From: Flavobacteriales bacterium
GTDB lineage: Bacteria; Bacteroidota; Bacteroidia; Flavobacteriales_F; PHOS-HE28
Assembly (NCBI GenBank): GCA_016715895.1
Contig: JADJXH010000004.1
Coordinates: 1-64,000 of the forward strand
DNA: 64,000 nucleotides
Direction of reading: 5' to 3'
Below are positions 44,794 through 53,800 of the stretch, piece after piece. Numbering within the stretch: the first letter of the stretch is position 1; each line of letters begins with the position of its first letter. The notes beneath the pieces were generated by a model. That model ran no database searches, was not told the DNA's origin, and worked only from the letters and a program-made list of their open reading frames with translations. A program made the position numbers and the translations under genes.

Positions 44794-45030
44794 ATGAGCA
44801 CCGACGCCATGAAGCTCGAATTGATCGAGTGGCTGACCAAGCTGAAGGACCCTGGTGTGATCGCGTCGCTGCTCCATTGGAAGAAGGCCAGCGAAGCGGA
44901 GGACTGGTACGCCACACTTTCCCCGGAGCAGAGAGCTTCCATCGATCGCGGTTTGGCCGATGCCGACGCAGGCAGGACCATTCCTTCAGTAGAAGTATGG
45001 AAGCGCTATGGCCGGTCCGCCAAGGGTTGA
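44794..45030 (+). CDS. Addiction-module antitoxin (RelE/ParE-associated)
   Basis: 78 residues, helical: MKLELIEWLTKLKDPGVIAS, LLHWKKASEAEDWYATLSPE, SIDRGLADADAGRTIPSVEV, WKRYGRS. The size, the DRGLADADAGRTIPSVEVW pattern and the overlapping downstream ParE-like toxin gene (23-base overlap) match a Bacteroidota family of type II antitoxins. It would neutralise the toxin and repress the operon. It remains intact although the toxin is broken. Confidence 0.8.
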   Translation: MSTDAMKLELIEWLTKLKDPGVIASLLHWKKASEAEDWYATLSPEQRASIDRGLADADAGRTIPSVEVWKRYGRSAKG

Positions 45031-45307
45031 GTGGACGCCGGAAGCGCTCGAACAGCTGGAGCGCATTCATGGCTTCGTTCGTCATCAGTGGAACGAGCGC
45101 ATCGCCGAGCGGTTCCTGACCCTTGTCATGGAGTTCGAGGAATTGATCCTCCGCTACCCGAACGGCTTACCGGCGTCCCCTGCGCATCCGGATCTTCGCA
45201 TGGGTCCGATCCACAGGAATGTGTAAGCCATCTATCGTGTGGATCCGGATAGGATACTGATGATCACCTTGCTGGATACCCGGGCGGACACTAGTGCTTG
45301 GTTCTGA
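45008..45307 (+). pseudogene. RelE/ParE-family toxin with an in-frame stop
   Basis: Starts ATG 45008: VEWTPEALEQLERIHGFVRH, then ERIAERFLTLVMEFEELILR and HPDLRMGPIHRNV, then TAA at 45224-45226. The same frame carries on with AIYRVDPDRILMITLLDTRA and TSAWF to a stop at 45305. The second part is the conserved final beta-hairpin of the RelE/ParE fold (YRVD.DRI.I..L.D.R), so the TAA is a nonsense change removing the last ~26 residues. The truncated 72-residue product is probably inactive. Confidence 0.75.
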
Positions 45308-45324
45308 GGGCCGATCCTTGAAGT

Positions 45325-45345
45325 GAACAGGCAAGATGCCTGTTC
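45325..45345. terminator. Palindrome/terminator between the TA remnant and korB
   Basis: GAACAGGCA-AGA-TGCCTGTTC, a perfect 9-bp stem placed 18 bases after the toxin frame ends and 5 bases from the korB stop. It may end both convergent transcripts, and resembles REP-type dispersed palindromes. Confidence 0.6.
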
Positions 45346-45350
45346 GACAT

Positions 45351-46394
45351 TCACCCGATCGTCCACGTCCGCTCCCCGCGCAGCAGCGCATCCAGGTCAC
45401 CCCCGCCCTTCTTCTCCCTGGCCTGGGCCACCTGGGCGTTGATGCGCTCCTCCACGGTGGGGCGCTGCGCCACATAGAACAGGCCGAAGGGTCGCGGCAT
45501 GGCCCCTTCATGGCGCGGATCCTCGAAGAGGCGCACCAGGATGCTGGCCTTGAAGCTGTCGTGCTGGTCGTGCACCCAGAGGTCGCCCATCGATGCGCTG
45601 CCGTCGGCCAGGTCCACGATCACCGGGGTCATGCCATCGAGCTTGATGCCCTTGGTGCCGTTGGCGAAGACGAGCGGCTTGCCGTGCTCCACGAAGAGCG
45701 TGTGGAAGGGCTTGCTGGCCTTCTCGGTGAAGACCTCGAAGGCGCCGTCGTTGAAGACGTTGCAGTTCTGGTAGATCTCGATGAGGCTGGTGCCACGATG
45801 TGCATCGGCGGCCAGCAGCACCTCGCGTAGGTGCTTGGGGTCGCGGTCCATGGCGCGGGCCAGGAAGGTGGCATCGGCGCCCTTGCACAGGGCCAGCGGA
45901 TTGAAGGGATGGTCCACGCTGCCCATGGGCGTGCTCTTCGTCACGGCGCCTTCGGGCGAGGTGGGCGAGTACTGCCCCTTGGTGAGGCCGTAGATCTCGT
46001 TGTTGAAGAGCAGCACGTTCACGTCCACGTTGCGGCGCAGCAGGTGGATCAGGTGATTGCCACCGATGCTGAGCGCATCGCCATCACCGGTGATCATCCA
46101 CACGCTCAGGTCCGGCCGCACCGCGCGCAGGCCGCTGACGATGGCGGGGGCGCGCCCGTGGATGCTGTGCATGCCATACGTATCCAGGTAGTACGGGAAG
46201 CGCGAGCTGCAGCCGATGCCACTGATGAAGACGATGTCCTCCTTGGGGCGCCCTTGTTCCTTGAGGACGGTCTCCACCTGCTTCAGGATGGAGTAGTCGC
46301 CGCAGCCCGGACACCAGCGCACTTCCTGGTCGGACGCGTAGTCCACCTTCGCCGGGGCGCCGTTGCTGTTGATCACTTCCGAGGCGGTGGTCAT
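45351..46394 (-). CDS. korB: 2-oxoacid:ferredoxin oxidoreductase, beta subunit
   Basis: 347 residues. TPP domain with WCPGCGDYSILKQVE (26-40), FISGIGCSSRFPYYLDTYG, the TPP-Mg motif MITGDGDALSIGGNHLIHLL and VLLFNNEIYGLTKGQYSPTS. Together with the alpha subunit it oxidises 2-oxoglutarate (or a related 2-oxoacid) with CoA and reduces ferredoxin. No ferredoxin-like delta subunit is present, as in two-subunit enzymes of Bacteroidota. Start ATG 46394 overlaps the korA stop (ATGA). The 3' 315 bp is duplicated at 44010-44325. Confidence 0.92.
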   Translation of the reverse strand: MTTASEVINSNGAPAKVDYASDQEVRWCPGCGDYSILKQVETVLKEQGRPKEDIVFISGIGCSSRFPYYLDTYGMHSIHGRAPAIVSGLRAVRPDLSVWMITGDGDALSIGGNHLIHLLRRNVDVNVLLFNNEIYGLTKGQYSPTSPEGAVTKSTPMGSVDHPFNPLALCKGADATFLARAMDRDPKHLREVLLAADAHRGTSLIEIYQNCNVFNDGAFEVFTEKASKPFHTLFVEHGKPLVFANGTKGIKLDGMTPVIVDLADGSASMGDLWVHDQHDSFKASILVRLFEDPRHEGAMPRPFGLFYVAQRPTVEERINAQVAQAREKKGGGDLDALLRGERTWTIG

Positions 46395-48259
46395 GGCTGG
46401 AGGAGTTCGATCGCGGCGGCCTTGATCTCCGCGGCGGTGAAGGGCATGCCCTGGATCTTGTTGAGCCCCCTGGCGTCCACGAGGTACTCGGCGCGGATCA
46501 GCTGGCGAAGCTGGCCGCTGTTCATCTCGGGGACCAGCACGCGCTTGAAGCGGGAGATCAGTTCGCCCAGCTCCTTGCGGAAGGGGTGGAGGTAGCGCAG
46601 GTGGACATGGCCTACGCAGCGGCCCTCGGCGCATAGCTCGTTCACGGCCGTCTTGATGGCCCCGTAGGTGCTGCCCCAGCCGAGGATCAGCAGGTCACCG
46701 CTGTCCACCCCGTTGCTCAGGTCCAGGGGGGGAACGCCCTCCACCACCTTGCGCACCTTCTCGGCCCGCAGCCGCACCATCTTCTCGTGGTTCAACGGAT
46801 CGTAGCTGATGTTGCCGGTGCCGTCCTCCTTCTCGATGCCCCCGATGCGGTGCTGCAGGCCGGCCATGCCGGGGATGGCCCACGGGCGCACCCCGTTCTC
46901 GTCCCGCGAATACGGGAGGAACTTCTCCATGTCCGCCTCCGCCTTGGGCGTGGCGAAGGGCGGCCGGATGGCCTTCAGATCGGCGGCCGAGGGGAACCGC
47001 CAGGGTTCCGCGCCGTTGGCGATGTAGCCGTCGCTGAGCAGGATCACCGGGGTCATATGCTCCACGGCGATGCGCACGGCCTCGAAGGCCATCTCGAAGC
47101 AATCGGTGGGGCTGCTGGCGGCGAGCACGGGGATCGGGGCTTCGCCGTTGCGTCCGTGCACCGCCTGGAACAGGTCGGCCTGTTCGGTCTTGGTGGGCAG
47201 GCCGGTGCTGGGGCCGCCGCGCTGCACGTTCACGATCACCAGCGGGATCTCCAGCATGAAGGCAAGGCCCATCGCTTCGCCCTTCAACGCGATACCGGGA
47301 CCACTGCTCGCTGTGGCGCCAAGCGCACCGCCGTAACTGGCACCGATGGCCGAGCAGATCGCCGCGATCTCGTCCTCGGCCTGAAAGGTGCGCACGCCGA
47401 AGTTCTTGTGGCGGGCCAGTTCATGCAGGATGTCGCTGGCCGGCGTGATCGGGTAGCTGCCGTAGAACAGGTCGAGGCCCGCCTTCTGGGCCCCGGCCAC
47501 CAGACCGAGGGCGATGCCCTGGTTGCCGGTGATGCTGCGGTAGGTGCCCTTGGGCAGCGGTGCGGGCTTCACCTCGAAGCGGGTGGTGAAGGTCTCGCTG
47601 GTATCGCCGTAGTTGTAGCCGGCAAGGAGGGCCTTGCGGTTGGCCTCCAGAAGCTCCAGCTTCCTCCCGAACTTCTGTGCGAGGAACTGTTCGCTGTTGT
47701 CCAGGCTGCGGCTGTACATCCAATTGATGAAGCCGAGCACGAACATGTTCTTGCAGCGGTCCTTCTCCTTCATGCCCAGGGCGGTGTCCGCCAGGGCGTT
47801 CCGGGTCATCTTCGTCACGTCCACCGCGTGCACGGTGTAGTTGGCGAGGGTGCCGTCGGTGAGGGGGTCCTGCCGGTCGATGTAGCCGGCCAGCCGCAGG
47901 TTCTTGGCGTCGAAGCCGTCGCTGTTGGCGATGATGATGCCGCCCTGCTTGAGCTTCCCGAGGTTGGCCTTCAGTGCGGCGGCGTTCATCACCACGAGCA
48001 CATCGGCCTGGTCGCCCGGGGTGAAGACCTCGGTGCTGCCGAAGTGGAGCTGGTAGCCGCTCACGCCGGCGATGGTGCCCTGGGGTGCCCGGATCTCCGC
48101 AGGGAAGTTCGGGAAGGTGCTGACGTCGTTGCCGAACAGCGCGTTGGTGTCGGTGAACTGCGCGCCGGTCAACTGGATCCCATCGCCGCTGTCCCCGGCG
48201 AACAGGATCACCACGTTGCGTCGCTCTTGGACCGTCTTCGTCCGGGTGGGGCTCTCCAT
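46391..48259 (-). CDS. korA: 2-oxoacid:ferredoxin oxidoreductase, alpha (gamma-alpha fused) subunit
   Basis: 622 residues: N-terminal gamma-type domain (VILFAGDSGDGIQLTGAQF ... PQGTIAGVSGYQLHFGS; 17-190), then the alpha pyrimidine-binding domain with GNQGIALGLVAGAQKAGLD, YPITPASDILHELARH, FQAEDEIAAICSAIGASYGG, TSSGPGIALKGEAMG-like and VNVQRGGPSTGLPTKTEQAD, and domain II with LRYLHPFRKELGELI. Fused gamma-alpha is typical of the two-subunit enzymes. Start ATG 48259 is preferred because of the -7 box upstream. Works with korB. Confidence 0.92.
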   Translation of the reverse strand: MESPTRTKTVQERRNVVILFAGDSGDGIQLTGAQFTDTNALFGNDVSTFPNFPAEIRAPQGTIAGVSGYQLHFGSTEVFTPGDQADVLVVMNAAALKANLGKLKQGGIIIANSDGFDAKNLRLAGYIDRQDPLTDGTLANYTVHAVDVTKMTRNALADTALGMKEKDRCKNMFVLGFINWMYSRSLDNSEQFLAQKFGRKLELLEANRKALLAGYNYGDTSETFTTRFEVKPAPLPKGTYRSITGNQGIALGLVAGAQKAGLDLFYGSYPITPASDILHELARHKNFGVRTFQAEDEIAAICSAIGASYGGALGATASSGPGIALKGEAMGLAFMLEIPLVIVNVQRGGPSTGLPTKTEQADLFQAVHGRNGEAPIPVLAASSPTDCFEMAFEAVRIAVEHMTPVILLSDGYIANGAEPWRFPSAADLKAIRPPFATPKAEADMEKFLPYSRDENGVRPWAIPGMAGLQHRIGGIEKEDGTGNISYDPLNHEKMVRLRAEKVRKVVEGVPPLDLSNGVDSGDLLILGWGSTYGAIKTAVNELCAEGRCVGHVHLRYLHPFRKELGELISRFKRVLVPEMNSGQLRQLIRAEYLVDARGLNKIQGMPFTAAEIKAAAIELLQP

Positions 48260-48273
48260 GGGCAAATGCGCGG

Positions 48274-48281
48274 CAAAGGTA
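48274..48281 (-). promoter_or_regulatory. -7 box TACCTTTG of the korAB promoter
   Basis: Perfect TAnnTTTG on the minus strand, 14 bases before the korA ATG (48259). Confidence 0.6.
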
Positions 48282-48354
48282 CGGGCGGGGGTGGGGCGCT
48301 CCGTGATGCCGGTCACTGCCGAAGGAACACGCCCGGGGGAGGGATGTTCCGGCC

Positions 48355-48618
48355 TCAGACCACCTCGCCCATGTTCACGGCCTCCACGGCCTTGACCTGC
48401 GGGGCCACGCGCTTGATGGCCTCCTCCACGCCGGCCTTCATGGTCATGGGGCTCATGGCGCAACCGCGGCAGGCGCCGTGCAATCGGACACGCACGATGC
48501 CCTCCGAAGTGATCTCCTCCAGGGTGATGTCGCCGCCGTCGGCCTCCAGGAAGGGGCGCAGGTCGCGCAGGGCTTCCTGCACGCGTTGTTCGAGCTGGCT
48601 GTGTTCGCGGCGGGGCAT
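48355..48618 (-). CDS. NifU-family iron-sulfur scaffold protein
   Basis: 87 residues, the NifU C-terminal domain only: VQEALRDLRPFLEADGGDIT, VRVRLHGACRGCAMSPMTMK with the CxxC cluster ligands, and AGVEEAIKRVAPQVKAVEAV. It carries Fe-S clusters for transfer to apo-proteins. It lies 3 bases after mrp, so the pair is probably an Fe-S maturation operon, and next to korAB, whose product uses ferredoxin. Confidence 0.93.
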   Translation of the reverse strand: MPRREHSQLEQRVQEALRDLRPFLEADGGDITLEEITSEGIVRVRLHGACRGCAMSPMTMKAGVEEAIKRVAPQVKAVEAVNMGEVV

Positions 48619-48621
48619 GGT

Positions 48622-49686
48622 TCAGGCGGTGACCGGCTGGCGGAGGCGCTCCAGCACGGCGGTGCAAAGGTCGGTGAACGCGGCCGCGCTCGGGGTGCCG
48701 GATTGCAGGACCGCAGGCCGGCCCACATCCCCCGCCTCGCGGATGCTCTGCACCAGGGGGACCTCCCCGAGGAAGGGGACGCCGAGCTCCTCGGCGAGCT
48801 TCCGGGCCCCGCCCTGGCCGAAGATGTGGTAGCGGTTGTTGGGCAGCTCGGCCGGGGTGAACCAGGCCATGTTCTCCACGATGCCCAGTACCGGCACGTT
48901 CACGCTGGGCAGGCGGAACATGCCCACGCCCTTGCGCGCATCGGCCAGGGCCACGGGCTGAGGCGTGCTGACGATGATGGCGCCGGTGAGGGGCACGGCC
49001 TGCACCAGGCTGAGGTGGATGTCCCCGGTGCCGGGGGGCAGGTCCACGAGCATCACATCGAGCTCGCCCCAATCCCCGTCCTTGAAGAGCTGCTCCAGGG
49101 CCTTGCTGGCCATGGGACCGCGCCACACGATGGCCTGGTCCGGTTCGGCGAAGAAGCCGATGCTGAGCAGCTTCACGCCATGCGCTTCCACGGGCACGAT
49201 CACCGGCTTCCCGTCGCGCTCGCTGGTGCGGGGGCGTTCCTTCAGCACATCGAACATCAGCGGCATGCTGGGGCCGTGGATGTCGGCATCCACCAGGCCC
49301 ACCTTCAGCCCGCGTGCTGCCAGCCCGGCGGCCAGGTTGGCGGTGATGGTGCTCTTGCCCACACCGCCCTTGCCGCTGGCCACCGCCACGATGTGCTTCA
49401 CGCCCGGCAGCACTTTGCGCACGTTGGCGCGCTCACCGCTCAGCGGGTTCACGGTCACCCGCACCTGCACCTCGTTGCCCAGTTCCTTCTTCACCTGGAA
49501 GGTGACGGCCTCCTCCATGCGCTTGCGGCTGTGGAGGGCGGGGTTGCTCACCTCCACGGTGATGTGCAGCGTGTTCTCGTCAACGACCACCTCGCGCACG
49601 AGGTCCAGGGCCAGGATGTCCTTCTTCAGGTCGGGCTCGATGACACGCGAAAGGGCGGCTTGGATGGCTTCGTCGGTGATGGGCAT
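48622..49686 (-). CDS. apbC: Mrp/NBP35-family P-loop ATPase (iron-sulfur carrier)
   Basis: 354 residues: N-terminal MIP18-like domain (DEAIQAALSRVIEPDLKKDI; 3-85), then the ATPase with deviant Walker A VASGKGGVGKSTITANLAAG (about 110-129), DADIHGPSMPLMF, and LDVMLVDLPPGTGDIHLSL. Mrp/ApbC proteins deliver Fe-S clusters. The usual CxxC near the C-terminus is not seen in the VENMAWFTPAELPNNRYHIF region, as in a subset of Bacteroidota Mrp proteins. The ATG at 49686 matches the family start. Confidence 0.93.
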   Translation of the reverse strand: MPITDEAIQAALSRVIEPDLKKDILALDLVREVVVDENTLHITVEVSNPALHSRKRMEEAVTFQVKKELGNEVQVRVTVNPLSGERANVRKVLPGVKHIVAVASGKGGVGKSTITANLAAGLAARGLKVGLVDADIHGPSMPLMFDVLKERPRTSERDGKPVIVPVEAHGVKLLSIGFFAEPDQAIVWRGPMASKALEQLFKDGDWGELDVMLVDLPPGTGDIHLSLVQAVPLTGAIIVSTPQPVALADARKGVGMFRLPSVNVPVLGIVENMAWFTPAELPNNRYHIFGQGGARKLAEELGVPFLGEVPLVQSIREAGDVGRPAVLQSGTPSAAAFTDLCTAVLERLRQPVTA

Positions 49687-49698
49687 GGGCACGGTGCG

Positions 49699-49706
49699 CG
49701 AAACTA
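49699..49706 (-). promoter_or_regulatory. -7 box TAGTTTCG of the mrp-nifU promoter
   Basis: On the minus strand, 12 bases before the ATG at 49686. Confidence 0.5.
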
Positions 49707-49735
49707 ACGCCCGGCACGGTGCGCTGTTCACGGGG

Positions 49736-50173
49736 TCACCGCGCCGGCACCGCCGCCGATCCCGCCCTGTCCATCAGCCACAGCTGGGCGATGGAGGGAT
49801 CCTGGAAGAAGGCGATGGTGTACGGCACATCGGCCGGGGTGGCGTTCACCATGCGGTCCACGGCGATCCGGTTCAGGACATCCTCGCTGCTCACGATGGC
49901 GATGCGCGCCATGCCGGCCTGCACCAGCAGGGGAACGTACGCGCTCATGGTCCACGCCTGGTCGGCGAAGAGGATGGGGCCCATGCGGCGTCCGTCGCTG
50001 AGCCAGTGCTTCAGGCCGTGCGCACGCACGATCTCCAACAAGCGGAGCAGGGTCTCCCGGTACTTCGGGCCGGGCACGGCCTCCTTCCACGTGAGCCGAA
50101 CCAGCTGCTGCGTGGGGTACACCTCGATCCGGGTGTCGGCATCCTCGTGGGCAACGAACATCACCATGGCCAT
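49736..50173 (-). CDS. Hypothetical protein
   Basis: 145 residues from the ATG at 50173: VMFVAHEDADTRIEVYPTQQ, LVRLTWKEAVPGPKYRETLL, LKHWLSDGRRMGPILFADQA and VLNRIAVDRMVNATPADVPY. The alternating short strands and helices resemble STAS/SpoIIAA-like domains common in Bacteroidota, but no catalytic motif is visible. A TACCTTCA box at 50188-50195 on the minus strand, 14 bases upstream, supports this start over the longer frame. Function unknown. Confidence 0.65.
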   Translation of the reverse strand: MAMVMFVAHEDADTRIEVYPTQQLVRLTWKEAVPGPKYRETLLRLLEIVRAHGLKHWLSDGRRMGPILFADQAWTMSAYVPLLVQAGMARIAIVSSEDVLNRIAVDRMVNATPADVPYTIAFFQDPSIAQLWLMDRAGSAAVPAR

Positions 50174-50223
50174 GGCTGATCGGAGGATGAAGGTAGCCGA
50201 TCCGACGGGATGCCACCAGGGCC

Positions 50224-50676
50224 TCAAAGGTCGAGCTCGCTGGCCGGGTCCCAGAACCTCCGGGCGAAGTCGACCACCTGATCATCCTTCACCTTCACCC
50301 CTTCGCGCTCCAACAGCTTCCGCATGCGGTCCTCCGGTCCGAAATGGTGCTTGCCGGTGAGCAGACCGCTGCTGTTCACCACCCGGTGGGCGGGCACCTT
50401 CGGCTTCACCGTGTGGCTGTTGTTCATGCAATAGCCCACGATGCGGGCCGATCGCGCAGCTCCGAGGTACCGGGCGATGGCGCCATAGCTCGTCACGCGT
50501 CCGCGGGGGATCTGGCGCACCACGTCCATCACGTCGGCGAAGAAATCGCGCTTGTCCGCCGGAGTGTCGCGAAGGGGGACGCGCTTGAGCCGCACGAAAG
50601 CGGGCTCTTGCACGGCGCCATCACGCACCTGTTCACGAGCGGATGATCGGTGATCGGAGCTTCCCTTCTTCGCCAT
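50224..50676 (-). CDS. MGMT-family alkyltransferase-like protein (ATL)
   Basis: 150 residues: basic N-terminus, then the winged-helix DNA-binding domain of O6-alkylguanine-DNA alkyltransferases (FADVMDVVRQIPRGRVTSYG, AIARYLGAARSARIVGYCMN) and the active-site segment KVPAHRVVNSSGLLTGKHHF. The alkyl-acceptor Cys of PCHR is replaced by Ala (PAHR), so it cannot repair by alkyl transfer; such ATL proteins bind O6-alkylguanine and recruit nucleotide-excision repair. A 180-bp part of the gene is duplicated at 60699-60878. Confidence 0.9.
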   Translation of the reverse strand: MAKKGSSDHRSSAREQVRDGAVQEPAFVRLKRVPLRDTPADKRDFFADVMDVVRQIPRGRVTSYGAIARYLGAARSARIVGYCMNNSHTVKPKVPAHRVVNSSGLLTGKHHFGPEDRMRKLLEREGVKVKDDQVVDFARRFWDPASELDL

Positions 50677-50755
50677 GGTTCACCGGACCGGTAGATGAAT
50701 GCCGAACATTCGATGGGATCAAAGGTCGGGTGCCGAATGAAAGCTCCTATCGTTG

Positions 50756-50763
50756 TACCTTCC
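50756..50763 (+). promoter_or_regulatory. -7-like box TACCTTCC before the large T9SS gene
   Basis: 38 bases before the ATG at 50802; partial match to TAnnTTTG. A GACCTTTG on the minus strand (50719-50726) could serve the divergent ATL gene. Confidence 0.4.
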
Positions 50764-50801
50764 ATCGTCCTTACGATCATCGAATCACAACACCGATCAT
50801 C

Positions 50802-53800
50802 ATGAAACGCTCTGGAACCCCTGCCATCCGGCCCTTCCTGGTCCAGTTTTGCATTCGTTTCAACACGTTGTTCACAAAGGGGGGGGTAGAACGCTCCTTT
50901 TCCTGATGATCACCGGCGCCACCACCGCCCAGGCCCAGCGGACCAGCTGGGTGCAGGGGAACGAGGTGGTGGTGCTGACCCCGGGTGAACCCGCGAGCAT
51001 CTTCGCCCTTCCCCAACCCAACGACCCCAATGCCGGTGCGGACCAGTACAGCGGTGGCGCGGCCACCACATCGGCCTATGTTCAACTGGACGACCTGGGC
51101 TGCATCCTGTTCTTCGCCATGGACGGTGACCTGTACGACCGCAATGGCTATCGCATCGCCCAAGGAGGTGACCTCGGCTGCAGCAGCAATGCGGGGTGCC
51201 TCCTTGTCGGAAGCACGGAGCTCATCGTAGCCCCCGTGCCGGGTCGGTGCGGTCATTGGTATCTCTTCCACAGCATCGCGGTGGCCGGCTCCCAGGCCGA
51301 TCCCGTGCTGCACGTCTCGGTGCTCGACATGACCCTGCAGAACCCCGCGTTCCCCAACGACCCGGAGCGGCGCGGACGCGTGCTGGACGACACGGACCTG
51401 GACGCCGCCGGGTACGATCTGATGTTCGCATGGCCCTATGCGAACCCGATCGCGGTCGACCTCGGCGCACCTTTCGCTGACCCCTGGGGTGCCGGCGAGC
51501 GCTGTCTGCATATGGACGCCATCCGCTCCGAAGCGACGGGCCGCACCTTCTTGTTCGCTACCAACGGTGAGGTGATCGCCCGGTACGAACTCACCAGCAG
51601 CAGCATCCTGCTCCTGGGCAGCCAACCCGTGGATCTGGCCGGTGCGGTCCTCAACCCGACAGCTCAGCCACGCGTGGCCAAGGGCGAGTTGGAGGCCGTG
51701 GCCGTGGGCAGCACCGTGCGCGTGGCCTTCAGCATCACGTTGTACAGCGACCAGATCATGCCGCCCCCGCCGGACTACAACGCGTTCCTGGTGCATGTGG
51801 CCGCGTACGACGCCGCACTGCCCACCGTACCACGCACCTTCTACGAGATCGTACCCATCGGCGACCTGCTCATCACCGCACCACCTGCGCCGACCAACCT
51901 GGGCACCACCGTGGCCTACCCCGGTGCCGGAGGGGTGGAGTTCACCGCCGATGGTGCGTTGGTGTATTGGTGCCGGAGCCTCGCCGATCATGGCCAGCCC
52001 TTTTGGGATGGACTGCACCACTTGGGCTATTTCGATTGGGCCACGCTCACGACCAACTCCTTTCCCACCATCGCCTTGCTGCCCTCGGTGGACAGCGAGC
52101 TGGAGCTCGCCCCGGCCCCCGACGGCAATGGGCTCGCGCTGTATGTGGCCGGCACGGACGACCAGGGCAACGCCTGGCTCAGCGCCTTGAGCGGACCGGA
52201 TGATCCCAACACGGCCACCTGGCTGCCACAGGCCATTGCAGTGGATCAGGCGAGCCTCTGCGCGGACCCTTCCCTGGGGTGGAACAACGTGCAGGACCGC
52301 TACCACCTGCTGCAGGCCCAGGGCTACGACGATGCCTCCTTGGAGCGCATGAGCGATCCCGTGTGCTGCCAGGAGCTCCAGGACATGACCTGTACGGTGG
52401 CCTATGCCGCACCTGTGGGCGTGGGCAACTGGACGCCGACCGACAACCCGTTCTGCGATAAACCCGTGGTGCGCATCTGCGAAGAATTGCGCCTCCCCAC
52501 TGGCGCTCACATCACCGCCCAGGACCTCACCTTCGCCTTCAGCGCGGATGCCGCCCTGGTGATCGAACCTGGCGCCAGCCTCACCTGCACCAACTGCACC
52601 TTCACCAGCGCATGCGAGGGGGAATGGTGGAAAGGCATCCGCGTGGAGGGCACCACCAGCGATGGGACGCAATCCCAACAATACCAAGGACGATTATCGC
52701 TCTGGAGCAGCGAGGTTCGCAACGCGGAGGTGGGCGTGTGGTGCGCGCGGGAGCTCACGCCCAATGCCGGTGATCCCGACCACTATGGAGGTCGCGTGTT
52801 CACGTCGAACAGCACCTTCAGGAACAACATAACCGGAGTGCGGATCGAACGGTTCCATCGCATCGTGGGTGGCAACGAATTCTATAATCTCTGCACCTTC
52901 AGCAACACCGAGTTCATCACTGATGCCGACTGGCCTGACATGGCCATATCGCCATTGTGCCATGCTCGCTTGACCGATGTCAACGGCGTCCGCTTCGGTG
53001 GCTGTGCCTTCCGAAATAACGACCACACGGCCTTTCAACTGAAACGACGCGGCTGGGGGATCTATGCCTTCGACGCCACCTTCACCTGCAAGGGGGGCAT
53101 GAACTACGCGGACCACACCTTTGACAACCTCTCCATAGGCGTACTGGCCTTTGCCCCGGACATGACCAAGGTGTACGAAGTGGACGGCATGGGTTTCCAC
53201 AACAACGCCTACTACGGGCTCATCGACTTCCAAGGGCGGCAGCCGGTGGTGACGAACAACGAATTCCATACGCTCACAACGGATGTACTGCCTGGAGGAA
53301 CGGCCAGCTGTGGCATGTACCTCTGGAGCAGCGAGGGGTACACGGTGGAGCGCAACACCTTCCTCGGCGAACCCAACGCGCTCTCGCCCACCGTGGGAAT
53401 CTGGTTCCGGGGGCCGGCCAACGAGGACAACCGGACCTACGACAACGTCTTTGATGGGCTGACGGCTGGAACCATCGCATATGGCGACCATGTAGGCCCC
53501 GGACTACCTGGCACAACCACCCTACCAGGCTTGCAATGGCTGTGTGGTGATCATGGCCAAACCCTGGAAAATTCCTACGACCAAATGGTACTGGCAGAGG
53601 ATGGATCCATCAGGGCCACACAGGGTGAGTCGAACCCGGCCTCCATGGCCGCCAACAACCGTTTCTTCCGGCAATCCAGCTTCCCATGCGACCCGAAGGA
53701 CGTGTACGTGTATCCGCTCATCAGCCCAGCGCTATTCGATGTGGATTACAAGTACTTTGAGCAGGACAATGACCCTTCCTTGAACCCTGAGCTGCGGCCC

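Noticed and set aside
53620..53650. Possible tRNA T-arm (GAGTCGAACCCGG)
   Set aside because: Lies inside the beta-helix T9SS coding region and has no surrounding cloverleaf.
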